Shown piece after piece: positions 9,292 through 17,589 of a stretch of 64,000 nucleotides of DNA. The notes beneath the pieces are model-generated. The model ran no database searches. It was not told where the DNA came from and worked only from the letters and a program-made list of their open reading frames with translations. The translations under genes were made by a program, and so were the position numbers. Location of the stretch: NCBI GenBank assembly GCA_018304545.1, contig JAGVVZ010000001.1, forward strand, positions 62,001 to 126,000. Reading direction: 5' to 3'. Each line of letters begins with the position of its first letter. Positions within the stretch are counted from its first letter, which is position 1. This DNA is from Candidatus Aenigmatarchaeota archaeon. GTDB lineage: Archaea; Aenigmatarchaeota; Aenigmatarchaeia; CG10238-14.

Positions 9292-9321
9292 ATGATGCCG
9301 TCCCAATTCACAAGCCAATAA
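9292..9321 (+). other. Tiny ORF MMPSQFTSQ, possible leader peptide
   Basis: A nine-codon frame with two leading ATGs follows a purine-rich SD-like AGAGAGGG. The same first codons recur at 9769-9792. It lies 42 bases before the gene at 9363. There is no evidence beyond the repeated motif. Confidence 0.25.
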
Positions 9322-9362
9322 GCAATGCCAATTTAATTACTTCTAATTCCATCTCTAATGAT

Positions 9363-9752
9363 ATGAAGGTTATTTTTACAGCTCACTCTTCTAGAAATTC
9401 CCATCACTCAATGATGATCTGCAAATATGTTTTTGAAAGGGGGCATATTCCTGTTAATTTATTCAATCTGTACGGGTACTTTTTGTATGGATTAGTAGGG
9501 AAGGATAAAATATTTCGTGCTAATAATGAAATTTTAAAGAAATGTGATGAGTTGTGGATATTTGGGGAAATCACTGAAGGTGTACAAATAGAAATTGACT
9601 TGGCGAAAAGAGAAAACATACCAGTCAAGTATTTCAAACTAATAAGAAATGGTGCTGAAAGTATAACAATATCTGAAATTTCTGAAAAAGAAATAGAATA
9701 CGATAATATTCCAGATATAGAATATCCAAGACACGACATTCATGAATTTTAA
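9363..9752 (+). CDS. Nucleoside 2-deoxyribosyltransferase-like / DUF4406-type protein
   Basis: A 129-aa Rossmann-like protein. The segment CDELWIFGEITEGVQIEIDLAKRENIPVKYF matches the family pattern of an acidic strand followed by a G-x-E-x-x-x-A helix, as in small deoxyribosyltransferase-like (DUF4406/DUF7768-type) proteins. These are related in fold to the gene at 6278 but not close in sequence. An N-terminal AHSSRNSHHSMM segment may contribute to the ligand site. The exact reaction is unknown. It is flanked on both sides by the tiny MMPS ORFs. Confidence 0.6.
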   Translation: MKVIFTAHSSRNSHHSMMICKYVFERGHIPVNLFNLYGYFLYGLVGKDKIFRANNEILKKCDELWIFGEITEGVQIEIDLAKRENIPVKYFKLIRNGAESITISEISEKEIEYDNIPDIEYPRHDIHEF

Positions 9753-9768
9753 TTTTTAAGGTGAGGTA

Positions 9769-9792
9769 ATGATGCCGTCAAAATTCAATTAA
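9769..9792 (+). other. Tiny ORF MMPSKFN, possible leader peptide
   Basis: A seven-codon frame follows a good SD (AGGTGAGG) and begins like the tiny ORF at 9292 (ATGATGCCGTC shared). It sits 136 bases before the 77-aa gene at 9928. Confidence 0.25.
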
Positions 9793-9927
9793 CAACACAC
9801 AACTTCTACAACTTGATTAGTTCTACAAATTTTGAAACCTTATTTAGATTTTTCTTTAGCTTCTGAGCTGGGCTCAAAAGTGTTATAGCATGACGTTAGT
9901 ACATGATACAAAATGGAGGTGAAAATA

Positions 9928-10158
9928 ATGACAAAAAAAACATATGGTCTGCAAATAAAGGGTTTGCATTTAGGAGTTTATGAAACAGAAGAAGAATTAG
10001 TTAGAATGTTAGATAATTTACCAGACGAGTTGGCAAACGTAATAAAAAGGTATGGCTTGACCCAACTTATGAGTTTACCGCTTGGAACAACTCAAAGAAT
10101 AGCCCCGGGATATAGAGTGCAAAAAGTTAGAACAGATACTGGTGATGCTACATGTTAG
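9928..10158 (+). CDS. Hypothetical protein, 76 aa
   Basis: Family not recognised. I moved the start from the track's 9913 to ATG 9928 because a full SD (GGAGGTGA) stands five bases before it. The predicted protein starts MTKKTYGLQIKGLHLGVYET, probably a beta hairpin, followed by a helical stretch (EEELVRMLDNLPDELANVIKRYG) and a short tail ending in Cys. It is soluble and has no catalytic motif. The strong SD suggests good expression. Confidence 0.6.
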   Translation: MTKKTYGLQIKGLHLGVYETEEELVRMLDNLPDELANVIKRYGLTQLMSLPLGTTQRIAPGYRVQKVRTDTGDATC

Positions 10159-10225
10159 ATTGGTAATACCTTAATCAAAATAAATGTTAAATGATAACAG
10201 AATCTAAAACTAATCAGTAGAATAG

Positions 10226-10996
10226 TTAACTCTTCAACCAAATAAATAATCTCTCCCAAATACCTGGATTGAAAATTGGCGGTTGATATGGTTTACCTGT
10301 TAATCTAGCAGCTAATTTTTTTATTTCAATTGCTGCTGGGCTACTTGGAGTGTATTCAAACAACAATTTTTTTTCAGCTTGAGACCTGCTAATATTTTCA
10401 TCTTCAGGAACTACTGCAATAACAGGAACGCCCATTATTTCTTCAATCTTCTGCTGGCTCAATTCATAACTTTCTCCTTTGACTCTATTAACAACTATCC
10501 CTAAAATTTTCATGTTAGAGTTTTGAGCTATTTTCACAATCTTAATTGCATCTGTAATAGCAGAATAATTGGGATTCGTAACAACAATAACTTCATCTGA
10601 TGCGGCTAATGCAGATAAAGCTTCTTTACCCAAACCTGCTGCTCCATCAAGCAGAATAAAATTCGCTTTTCCCAGAAGGCTAAAACTAATCTCAGCTAAT
10701 CTACTTGGATCGACACCTTTCAAATCATTCAGATTCATACTTGCTGGAATAACAGCAAAACCATACGGATGAGGATAAAGTGCATTGTTAATAGGTATTT
10801 GGCCTTTCAAAACATGATGGAGTGTTTGCTGAACCAAATGTAAACCTGTATGCAATCCTAAATTAGGCGTGGTTAAATTAGCATCTATGGCTATAGTATT
10901 TTCACCGAAGTCAGCTAAAGCTGCTGATAGATTTGACACCAATGTTGTTTTTCCAACACCGCCTTTACCAGATAAGCAGCAAATTAATCGAGTCAT
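10226..10996 (-). CDS. MinD/ParA-type ATPase
   Basis: A 256-aa deviant-Walker ATPase. The N-terminus carries SGKGGVGKTTLVSNLSAAL (Walker A with signature Lys), then AIDANLTTPNLGLHTG (switch I) and FILLDGAAGLGKEALSA (switch II/Walker B). This is the archaeal MinD arrangement; such proteins act in positioning, partitioning or archaellum-related processes. There is no MinE partner nearby. The C-terminus (WERLFIWLKS) could form an amphipathic membrane-targeting helix, which would fit MinD behaviour. It appears monocistronic. Confidence 0.85.
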   Translation of the reverse strand: MTRLICCLSGKGGVGKTTLVSNLSAALADFGENTIAIDANLTTPNLGLHTGLHLVQQTLHHVLKGQIPINNALYPHPYGFAVIPASMNLNDLKGVDPSRLAEISFSLLGKANFILLDGAAGLGKEALSALAASDEVIVVTNPNYSAITDAIKIVKIAQNSNMKILGIVVNRVKGESYELSQQKIEEIMGVPVIAVVPEDENISRSQAEKKLLFEYTPSSPAAIEIKKLAARLTGKPYQPPIFNPGIWERLFIWLKS

Positions 10997-11176
10997 CTAA
11001 ATCATATTTACCTTATATTAATAAAAGGTTTAGTTAGCGTGTTTATAGGTAATTTCTCAACTTTAATAAAAACCAGATTTCAAGAATTGTTAGGCGACTA
11101 TTCCAAAAATTTTCTTTTTTGTTTCGGTTAATCTAAAAAATTTCCCAAATTCACAGTAGTAGCTTAGCCTCAGAAT

Positions 11177-11938
11177 CTAAATAAAATTGTAAAATTCTTT
11201 GATTGAACTAATTCTTAAAGTCGGTCTCAATCTATCTGGGATTTTTTTATTATTAGAAGCAATCAGCACAGAGAAGCATTTCAATTTTTTCGCAAATGCA
11301 ACATCTGATTCTATACTATCACCAATCATTACAGTTTTTCTAGGATTTTTTATTTTTTCTAACGTTGCTCTAACTGTATAATCAGATGGTTTACCGAAGT
11401 TTATCATTTCCTTTTGTGTCGCATGTTGTATACCGGCAGCAATAGAACTCGTACCAGCAATAATTCTATTTTTCTCAAATCTTAATCTGCCCAAACTACA
11501 TGTGATTAACTTGGCACCATTCAAAACAGCATTTATTGCTAAGCTCAGTTTATCATAATTAAAGCTAAAATCATCAGCAATAATGACATAGTCCACAGGA
11601 AATTTATTTTTCATTTTTATTCCAAATTTTTTAAGATCTGATTTCAACCCATCACCAAAGGCCAACACTTTTATCTTTTTATTTTTGAAATGATTTGAAA
11701 TAACATAACCTGGATTTATGACTTGATCTGGTTTTGTTTCAATTCCTAAACTAGTCATATGTCTAGCTAAACCAATTTGTGGTTTAGCCGTACTATCAGT
11801 TAAATATAAGATCTTTCTACCGTCATTAACTAGTTTTTGTATAACTTTCTTCGAGCCATCTAATAAACCTGGCCACAAAGTCAAAGTATTATCAATATCA
11901 AATAAGAACGTATCACAATCTCGAAAATTCATAATCAT
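11177..11938 (-). CDS. HAD-IIA sugar/nucleotide phosphatase (NagD-like)
   Basis: A 253-aa HAD phosphatase. Motif I is LFDIDNTLTLW, the second is YLTDSTAKPQ (Ser/Thr motif), and motif IV is MIGDSIESDVAFAKKLKC. The large C2 cap between motifs II and III and the overall length match the NagD/4-nitrophenylphosphatase/phosphoglycolate phosphatase class. It likely dephosphorylates sugar phosphates or nucleotides, but the true substrate is unknown. It is the third HAD phosphatase in the first 12 kb. The start may be ATG at 11938 or the in-frame ATG two codons later (MNFRDCD). Confidence 0.8.
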   Translation of the reverse strand: MIMNFRDCDTFLFDIDNTLTLWPGLLDGSKKVIQKLVNDGRKILYLTDSTAKPQIGLARHMTSLGIETKPDQVINPGYVISNHFKNKKIKVLAFGDGLKSDLKKFGIKMKNKFPVDYVIIADDFSFNYDKLSLAINAVLNGAKLITCSLGRLRFEKNRIIAGTSSIAAGIQHATQKEMINFGKPSDYTVRATLEKIKNPRKTVMIGDSIESDVAFAKKLKCFSVLIASNNKKIPDRLRPTLRISSIKEFYNFI

Positions 11939-11980
11939 TAATCTTCTTTGGGAAATATAAAAGTATAATCAGTAAACAAT

Positions 11981-12670
11981 CTAAATCACTATATTAACTC
12001 CATTTAATTTCATTTTACTTACGGTTCCTTGGATTACTATATTACCTCCTATCTGACCTATAGATCCATCAAAATCATACAACTCCAATCTATCATTTTT
12101 TAACAAAGGAGATGTGCCTTTCAGCCCGGTCCATTTTAATGACCCTGATATATCTTGGAATGCGATTATGTTCTTTTTTACACTACTCAAAGAGAATGAG
12201 ATTGGATACCCAGAAACAGAAAACGATATACCTGTTTTGTTGAAACCGAAATCGCCTAATGCTAACTGGTTTGTTTTTCCTGACATGACAATCAAATCGT
12301 TAGAGAACGATATTGTACCAGACATGCTATCTGCACGAACTAAAAGAGGATTACTAGAAAAAGTAACACTAGAACCGTCCATGGAAATTGAAGAAGGAAC
12401 AATTATCGCTTCAAAATCATCGCCCTTTAAATCAAACGATTGTCCGTTCATGCTGATTGAACTAACGTCCGATACTGTTACTGATAATTTCGATCCTTCG
12501 AATGGTTTTATCACCTTGCCTTTTACAGCAATGCCTTTCAAAAAATATCCTATCTTTTTGAAATGATCGTCCAAATATTTAGTTCTAAATTCTTTTCCTT
12601 TAGGAACAAAAAGTAGAATACCAACTAATAACAAAATAACAACAATTACGACCAATGCTTTCTGCTCCAT
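11981..12670 (-). CDS. Membrane-anchored beta-rich protein, unknown function
   Basis: The 229-aa protein begins with one hydrophobic helix (ALVVIVVILLLVGILLFV), probably a signal anchor. A repetitive beta-strand-rich region follows, with alternating hydrophobic and polar residues and many Ser, Gly and Asn (for example GDDFEAIIVPSSISMDGSSVTF). It may form a beta-helix or beta-sandwich outside the membrane. I do not recognise a family. It is divergently arranged with the DUF1512-like gene, sharing an intergenic space of about 70 bases. Confidence 0.6.
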   Translation of the reverse strand: MEQKALVVIVVILLLVGILLFVPKGKEFRTKYLDDHFKKIGYFLKGIAVKGKVIKPFEGSKLSVTVSDVSSISMNGQSFDLKGDDFEAIIVPSSISMDGSSVTFSSNPLLVRADSMSGTISFSNDLIVMSGKTNQLALGDFGFNKTGISFSVSGYPISFSLSSVKKNIIAFQDISGSLKWTGLKGTSPLLKNDRLELYDFDGSIGQIGGNIVIQGTVSKMKLNGVNIVI

Positions 12671-12700
12671 TCTAACCTATTAATTTATAGTATATCTACG

Positions 12701-12714
12701 ATATATTTATATAA
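12701..12714 (+). promoter_or_regulatory. TATA-like box before the DUF1512-like gene
   Basis: An A/T-only stretch (atatatttatataa) lies 29-42 bases before the preferred ATG at 12743, a typical archaeal promoter position. It sits in the divergent space with the gene at 11981. Confidence 0.4.
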
Positions 12715-12742
12715 CTTATATACTATGTTTTATGTGATTATC

Positions 12743-13954
12743 ATGGTAAACCTTCTTGCAGATGTTTCACAATGGGGAAATGGCCTAATAGGTCAAGTAT
12801 TAAGTCTAGTTGTTATGATAATTTTCTTCTCATTATATTCAAGAATAATGGTGCAACAAATAATGGTGAAATTAGAAAGAAGCGCTTTGACATTAGAGGA
12901 GATGTCATCACAAGCAGAGAAACATGTCTTGAAAAGAATTAAAAAAAAGATGGATAAGAAAACGCATCAGAGCATAAAGAATTTCCTAGAATTTTTTGTC
13001 ATACCTCCAGTTGACTTGGACCCGCAGGGTGTAATGAAAAAACTCGAGCATATAATAGATCACGAGAAATATAGATTCAAATATTTCGTCAATGAGGTTT
13101 CTCCAGAATCAAATGAGGAAAGCAAAGCGAATATTATGATGGGTTTATCTGGAGCGATGAATCTTTACCAGTTAACGAAAATTGTAAGACATTTTGTTGA
13201 ATTAATTAAAAAAACTAAAAGTATAAACTTGGCGTTTTTAATTCAAATGCAATTACCATTTATTGAAAGAATGGCTAAAGCACTTCTCCATGGAACAGAA
13301 GCTTTGGCAAATGGATGGGTAATAGGAGATGGTATAGGACCATATGTTGCTGCCAATCTTATCGAAGATTCAAAAACTGAGACTATAGACGATGAAACTA
13401 TTATAGCTAGAAAAAAAATCAAAAATAGGAATGTTATCATAATGAAAGCGAGGGGACCTGGCGGCAGAACCGGAAATCCTGGAAAAGTTTTACAAAAAAT
13501 TTCGAAAAAAGAGAAAATAGCTAAAATAATTTCCATAGATGCTGCGGCAAAATTAGAAGGTGAGAAAACTGGAACGATAGCCGAGGGAATCGGAGTCGCA
13601 ATGGGAGGAGTAGGCGTGGAAAGATATCAAATTGAAGAAGTGGCGGTCAATAATAAAATTCCTTTAGATTCTGTCATTGTCAAAATGAGTGGAGAAGAAG
13701 CCATAATGCCAATGAGAAGATCCATAAGAGACGCTACAAAAAAAGTAGCTGAACTTGTCGAAAGAACAGTGGAAAGAACAGTGGATAACGGAACAATAGT
13801 TGTTATTGGCGTTGGAAATACCAGCGGTGTCGGAAACAATAAAAAACAACTTTCAGATTCGGATAAAATCATATCAGCCAACATTAAAAAAATGGCCTTA
13901 AGAGCAAAAATGAGAAAAAGGAAATTCAAATGGCCCTTTAATTTTGGGTTTTAA
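12743..13954 (+). CDS. DUF1512-like archaeal membrane-associated protein
   Basis: A protein of about 403 aa with one N-terminal membrane helix (VLSLVVMIIFFSLYSRIMVQQ) and a long charged cytosolic part. The helical region (EKHVLKRIKKKMDKKTHQ) and the later GGRTGNPGKVLQKI, AEGIGVAMGGVGVERYQIE and GVGNTSGVGN segments resemble the archaea-specific DUF1512 family, whose function is unknown. I chose ATG 12743 over 12725 because GTGATTATC provides an SD directly upstream and the TATA-like box spacing fits better. The late glycine-rich motifs suggest nucleotide or phosphate binding, but that is inference. Confidence 0.65.
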   Translation: MVNLLADVSQWGNGLIGQVLSLVVMIIFFSLYSRIMVQQIMVKLERSALTLEEMSSQAEKHVLKRIKKKMDKKTHQSIKNFLEFFVIPPVDLDPQGVMKKLEHIIDHEKYRFKYFVNEVSPESNEESKANIMMGLSGAMNLYQLTKIVRHFVELIKKTKSINLAFLIQMQLPFIERMAKALLHGTEALANGWVIGDGIGPYVAANLIEDSKTETIDDETIIARKKIKNRNVIIMKARGPGGRTGNPGKVLQKISKKEKIAKIISIDAAAKLEGEKTGTIAEGIGVAMGGVGVERYQIEEVAVNNKIPLDSVIVKMSGEEAIMPMRRSIRDATKKVAELVERTVERTVDNGTIVVIGVGNTSGVGNNKKQLSDSDKIISANIKKMALRAKMRKRKFKWPFNFGF

Positions 13955-14162
13955 TTCGTTCTGCCATACATCGTGAAACCCGTAAGCTCGTCTCTATCAT
14001 GATAATGTTTTATATTCCTAATATGATAATATCCATGTAATAAGTATTCGACAAGTTGAAAGCTGTACATTTCAATATATGAGGGTATTAAAATCAGATG
14101 CATCAATAACTCGTTCATAATCATAAACGAACAAATAAATTCTTAAAATCAAATTATCATTC

Positions 14163-14825
14163 ATGAAAAGAGGTGTGTTCATCGATATCGAAGGCATAGA
14201 TTCTTCTGGTAAACACACTCAAGCTGAGATACTTAAAAACGTCTTAGAAAAAATGGGTAAAAAAATATCATTATATGCTTTTCCTGCTTACGATACAACT
14301 TTTGGAAAACTTGTGGCTGCTCATCTTCGAGGAGAGTTTTGGAAATTGCGAGAAGTCATTCCTGAAATCGCGTGTATGTTATATGCAATGGACAGATATC
14401 AATTTAAAGAAGAGATAAAAAAGAAACTGGAAAACGGCGAAGTGGTTATAACTGACAGGTTCACTCCATCTGCCATGGCATATCATGGTGTAATGGTTAA
14501 AGATAGTATGAAACTGGTTAAGTGGGTAAAAGAAACTGAATCAAGAATGATCCAGCCAGATGTAGTAATTTTTCTCGATGTAACAGTAGAAGCTACGCAG
14601 AAATTGATAGAAAAAAGAAAAGGCAAAGATTATCTAAAAAATATGCCTAAAGATATATACGAAAATAAGATAGAATTCCAAAAAAAGGTAAGGCAAATGT
14701 ATTTGGATATTGCTGAAAGAGAGAAAAACTGGAAAATAATTAATTGTGTTGATGAAAATAGTAAAATTAGAAATGCTGAAGATATTCATAACGAAATAAT
14801 GAAAAAGATAAAACAATTTTTATAG
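14163..14825 (+). CDS. tmk: Thymidylate kinase-like dNMP kinase
   Basis: P-loop kinase of 220 aa that should phosphorylate dTMP to dTDP. The P-loop is EGIDSSGKHTQAE near the N-terminus. The DR(Y/F) motif appears as DRFTPSAMAYHG, and a lid region with KRKGKDYLK follows FLDVTVEAT. Length and order fit Tmk. The gene lies close to the thymidylate-synthase-like fusion on the opposite strand, so both last steps of dTTP supply may sit in this neighbourhood. It is convergent with the small gene at 14837. Confidence 0.85.
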   Translation: MKRGVFIDIEGIDSSGKHTQAEILKNVLEKMGKKISLYAFPAYDTTFGKLVAAHLRGEFWKLREVIPEIACMLYAMDRYQFKEEIKKKLENGEVVITDRFTPSAMAYHGVMVKDSMKLVKWVKETESRMIQPDVVIFLDVTVEATQKLIEKRKGKDYLKNMPKDIYENKIEFQKKVRQMYLDIAEREKNWKIINCVDENSKIRNAEDIHNEIMKKIKQFL

Positions 14826-14836
14826 AAACCTGTATA

Positions 14837-15430
14837 TTATCCAAAATAATGACTCAAATCTCCTGGATTGGTACCAAGAGTTTCTGTGACAACCAAATTC
14901 CTTTTAATTCTGTTTGATTCTATCATTGAATATAATGACTCAAAAATACCGTACAACACGCCAATTAACGCATAAGTAGGATTTCTGGTTAGCGAAAATC
15001 CGAGAATTCCTATGTTAAATCCCTCTTCAACAGATGTTCTTAATATTTCTTTCTGGTTTCTAGAATATTTCATCTGGTTTCCTAGGTGTGATAATGTTAA
15101 CAAAATCCTTCTTTCTTCTTCAGGAAGTTTTTTCCAATCTCTTGACTGTTTATATAATAAATGAGTCAAAGATTTTATACCAAAATTTAACAGCCCTGTA
15201 ATAGCACCTACAGATAAGCCATTAACCGGATCCCCATATGTCAAACCTAAAATGCCACCCATGCTTGTTAACAATAACTCTTCTCTTGCAAAATCCCACA
15301 AATATGCCATAACACGATCGTTCCTATATTTGGGGTTACATGCCTCATTGACAGCATAATGATAAGCAGCATCTCTATAATCTTTGGGTATAGCCCTGAC
15401 ATTCTGGCGAACAATATTTACATATGACAC
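14837..15430 (-). CDS. Hypothetical protein with hydrophobic segments, 197 aa
   Basis: Not recognised. Hydrophobic, glycine-containing stretches (LLTSMGGILGLTYGDPVNGLSVGAITGLL and GILGFSLTRNPTYALIGVLYGIF) may be two helical hairpins entering the membrane, separated by a charged helical region. No signal peptide or catalytic motif is seen. It follows the thymidylate-synthase-like gene on the same strand after about 60 bases. Confidence 0.5.
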   Translation of the reverse strand: MSYVNIVRQNVRAIPKDYRDAAYHYAVNEACNPKYRNDRVMAYLWDFAREELLLTSMGGILGLTYGDPVNGLSVGAITGLLNFGIKSLTHLLYKQSRDWKKLPEEERRILLTLSHLGNQMKYSRNQKEILRTSVEEGFNIGILGFSLTRNPTYALIGVLYGIFESLYSMIESNRIKRNLVVTETLGTNPGDLSHYFG

Positions 15431-15490
15431 TGTTGAATTCCTCCAAATTTACAATCATTAATTTAAAGATACAAGAAAATAACAAAACAA

Positions 15491-17014
15491 CTATTTATTA
15501 ATTTTATCAAAATCTAATTTTTTATCCTGCCTGAATTCCAATCCCAGTTTCATAGCTATCTCTGCTCTTTGAAGTTGTCTGGCTATATCCATGTAATGAT
15601 CGGCCCTAGAAAGCAAATCTAGTTTAGCAATTTTTAGACATAGCTCTTTTGCAGAAGATCCTTCTAATGCCATCAATATCTCCCCAGTGGGTGATACTAA
15701 ATCTACTGATAATTTGTTGCTAATTATACTAACTACGGCATTGCCTCTGGGATCAGCATCTGCCTTTTCGTTGAATACCAGTGGAACTGGTTGTTCCCAT
15801 ATATGACATTTCACAAGTTTCTTAGCATTTTCCCAGTCTTCCTCGTATATATGCGCCGAGTTAGAGGTGATTGATAATTTGCCTAATTTCATCTTCAATT
15901 CGTTTGCTATTTCAGATTGCAGAGCCCGCAAACCAAAAGCATTTAACAAACCTGCTTTAAACATGTCATGACTTCTGACGGTAGCAAATAGATGAATCTT
16001 GCCCTCATTCTGCAATATTTGGATTTGTGTTAAGCATGCGGGCGATTTTTCAGTCTGATCTTCCAAAGGATACCACAATGCTGCGACAGCCCTTCTGCTC
16101 ACTTCACATTCTCTTATTTTGTTAATCAGAAATCTTATCTGGTCTACTTGTTTTCCAGATTCGGTTGGATATGCTCTCAACCTTTGTCCATAAGTATAAA
16201 CTGTTCCCTCTGGAAGCTTCGATTCAAAAAACACTCTTTTTATATATTCATGTATTGTATCTTTCGACTCTATCCCTATTACATGTCTCAATTCACCAGG
16301 CCAGTCAGGTATGAAAGGGTTCTCGATATCCTCATCTTCTGAAACCCAAGTTAATACTGCCAGCTCTTTCATCTCGTTTCCATATTCTGTCTTTTTGACT
16401 GTCCCGTACCTGACGATTCTATCAATTGCTCTTATCCAAGCATCCACTATCTTTGTGCCATGAACAACCCATCCCACTTCCTCTGATGGTAATGCTGAAT
16501 CTGTCTCTCTCTGATAAAGCGGAAAATTGACAGGATTCATGTAAGGTTGTTTAATTTCTAATTTGGATATAAAATCTAAAACTTGTGGGAGCTCCATATC
16601 ACTCACATCTATCAGTTTGACATTTTCGACGACTTTTCTGATAATAGAGAAATCCATATTTTCGTGGAGACGAAAGTTTATTTCATTAACAAGTCCCACA
16701 TCATCCACACCATTTTCCCATAGATTGACCAGCAAGTCCCATCCGGATTTTCCCTGAGGTGTTTTGGACAAGTTACCTTTGCCCCATAACAAAAGATTGT
16801 TTATTTGTGGATTCAGACACAAGTTTCTAAGTATTATATTGACGCCTTCTTTGCTATACAGCGTCCCAATGATAGCGCATGCATCTAAAATTTGAGGAAC
16901 TTGTCTTATGACAATATTGGGATCGCTCCATATAGTACATAGTCCAACATTCCCATTTCCTAAAATCACTTTATATTTTTCCGGTAGGTAAAGATTGTCC
17001 TGACCAATAGGCAT
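15491..17014 (-). CDS. MtrA-like (DUF4346) domain fused to thymidylate synthase-like domain
   Basis: The N-terminal part (about residues 10-155) resembles DUF4346, the domain shared with methyltransferase subunit MtrA (NPQINNLLLWGKGN, GKSGWDLLVNLWENGVDD). The C-terminal part (about 190-480) looks like thymidylate synthase. SPACLTQIQIL places the catalytic Cys, VRSHDMFKAGLLNAFGL gives the phosphate Arg and the substrate Asn, and SAHIYEEDW gives the H-x-Y pair. It would convert dUMP to dTMP with a folate or pterin carbon carrier, and the MtrA-like part hints at a methanopterin-type cofactor (inference). The start is ATG 17014. Tmk is nearby. Confidence 0.8.
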   Translation of the reverse strand: MPIGQDNLYLPEKYKVILGNGNVGLCTIWSDPNIVIRQVPQILDACAIIGTLYSKEGVNIILRNLCLNPQINNLLLWGKGNLSKTPQGKSGWDLLVNLWENGVDDVGLVNEINFRLHENMDFSIIRKVVENVKLIDVSDMELPQVLDFISKLEIKQPYMNPVNFPLYQRETDSALPSEEVGWVVHGTKIVDAWIRAIDRIVRYGTVKKTEYGNEMKELAVLTWVSEDEDIENPFIPDWPGELRHVIGIESKDTIHEYIKRVFFESKLPEGTVYTYGQRLRAYPTESGKQVDQIRFLINKIRECEVSRRAVAALWYPLEDQTEKSPACLTQIQILQNEGKIHLFATVRSHDMFKAGLLNAFGLRALQSEIANELKMKLGKLSITSNSAHIYEEDWENAKKLVKCHIWEQPVPLVFNEKADADPRGNAVVSIISNKLSVDLVSPTGEILMALEGSSAKELCLKIAKLDLLSRADHYMDIARQLQRAEIAMKLGLEFRQDKKLDFDKINK

Positions 17015-17110
17015 AGAAAATCACTCGATTATAGAAATATCGTCGTATAATTATAAAAAAGTCGCCATTCATTGCTTAAATAATCAGAGAATAATAAATG
17101 TACGGATATA

Positions 17111-17416
17111 ATGGGTTTAATGAAAGAATTCATGGATTTCCTGAAGGAATATAAAGTCATAGGGCTTGCTGTTGCCTTTATAATTGGCGTAGCATCAACC
17201 ACGTTAGTTCAGTCATTAGTAAATGATGTAATAATGCCTATGATCTCACCTTTGATACCTGGTGGAGAATGGCAAAAGGCAACGTTATCTATAGGACCAA
17301 TAATGATTAAATGGGGATCTTTTTTAAGTGCGGTAATAAACTTTGTAATAGTAGCATTTGCCGTTTTTATAATAGCAAAAAAGGTTCTTAATGAAGAAAG
17401 GGCAACAAAAAAATAG
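17111..17416 (+). CDS. mscL: Large-conductance mechanosensitive channel MscL
   Basis: A 101-aa membrane protein that releases osmolytes under hypo-osmotic stress. It shows the MscL pattern of an amphipathic N-terminus (MKEFMDFLKEYKVIGLAVAFIIG), TM1 with VQSLVNDVIMPMISP, a short loop and TM2 (WGSFLSAVINFVIVAFAVFIIAKK). It is shorter than the E. coli protein because the C-terminal cytosolic bundle is almost absent. It sits between the divergent ThyA-like gene and the L10e gene. Confidence 0.9.
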   Translation: MGLMKEFMDFLKEYKVIGLAVAFIIGVASTTLVQSLVNDVIMPMISPLIPGGEWQKATLSIGPIMIKWGSFLSAVINFVIVAFAVFIIAKKVLNEERATKK

Positions 17417-17504
17417 TTTATTTTTAATTGAATTTAATATCGATACCTATATGACAAATAAATAAAATTTCAAATGATTCATCTTTTGTCCAACATAAAC
17501 AAAC

Positions 17505-17514
17505 CTATAAATAA
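17505..17514 (+). promoter_or_regulatory. TATA-like box for rpl10e
   Basis: The sequence ctataaataa predicts transcription start near 17533-17537. That places the inverted repeat at 17533-17571 at the very 5' end of the L10e mRNA. Confidence 0.5.
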
Positions 17515-17532
17515 CTTCGCTCTAATTCTATT

Positions 17533-17571
17533 GAAGGCTTTGATAGTATAAGTTTAAAAATTAAAGCCTTC
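17533..17571 (+). promoter_or_regulatory. Perfect 9-bp inverted repeat in the rpl10e leader
   Basis: GAAGGCTTT (17533-17541) and AAAGCCTTC (17563-17571) are exact complements separated by 21 bases and end 18 bases before the L10e ATG. The repeat could form a 5'-terminal mRNA hairpin or be a protein-binding operator. A ribosomal protein gene makes feedback control plausible (inference). Confidence 0.5.
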
Positions 17572-17589
17572 TATTAATAAAGGATAATC

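Noticed and set aside
9285-9800. Box C/D small RNAs at the two ATGATGCCGTC sites
   Set aside because: The last base of box C is wrong and no CTGA box D stands at suitable distance.
13955-14162. Short minus-strand ORF in the gap after the DUF1512-like gene
   Set aside because: About 20 codons without SD, domain or conservation signal; likely chance. No RNA structure stood out either.
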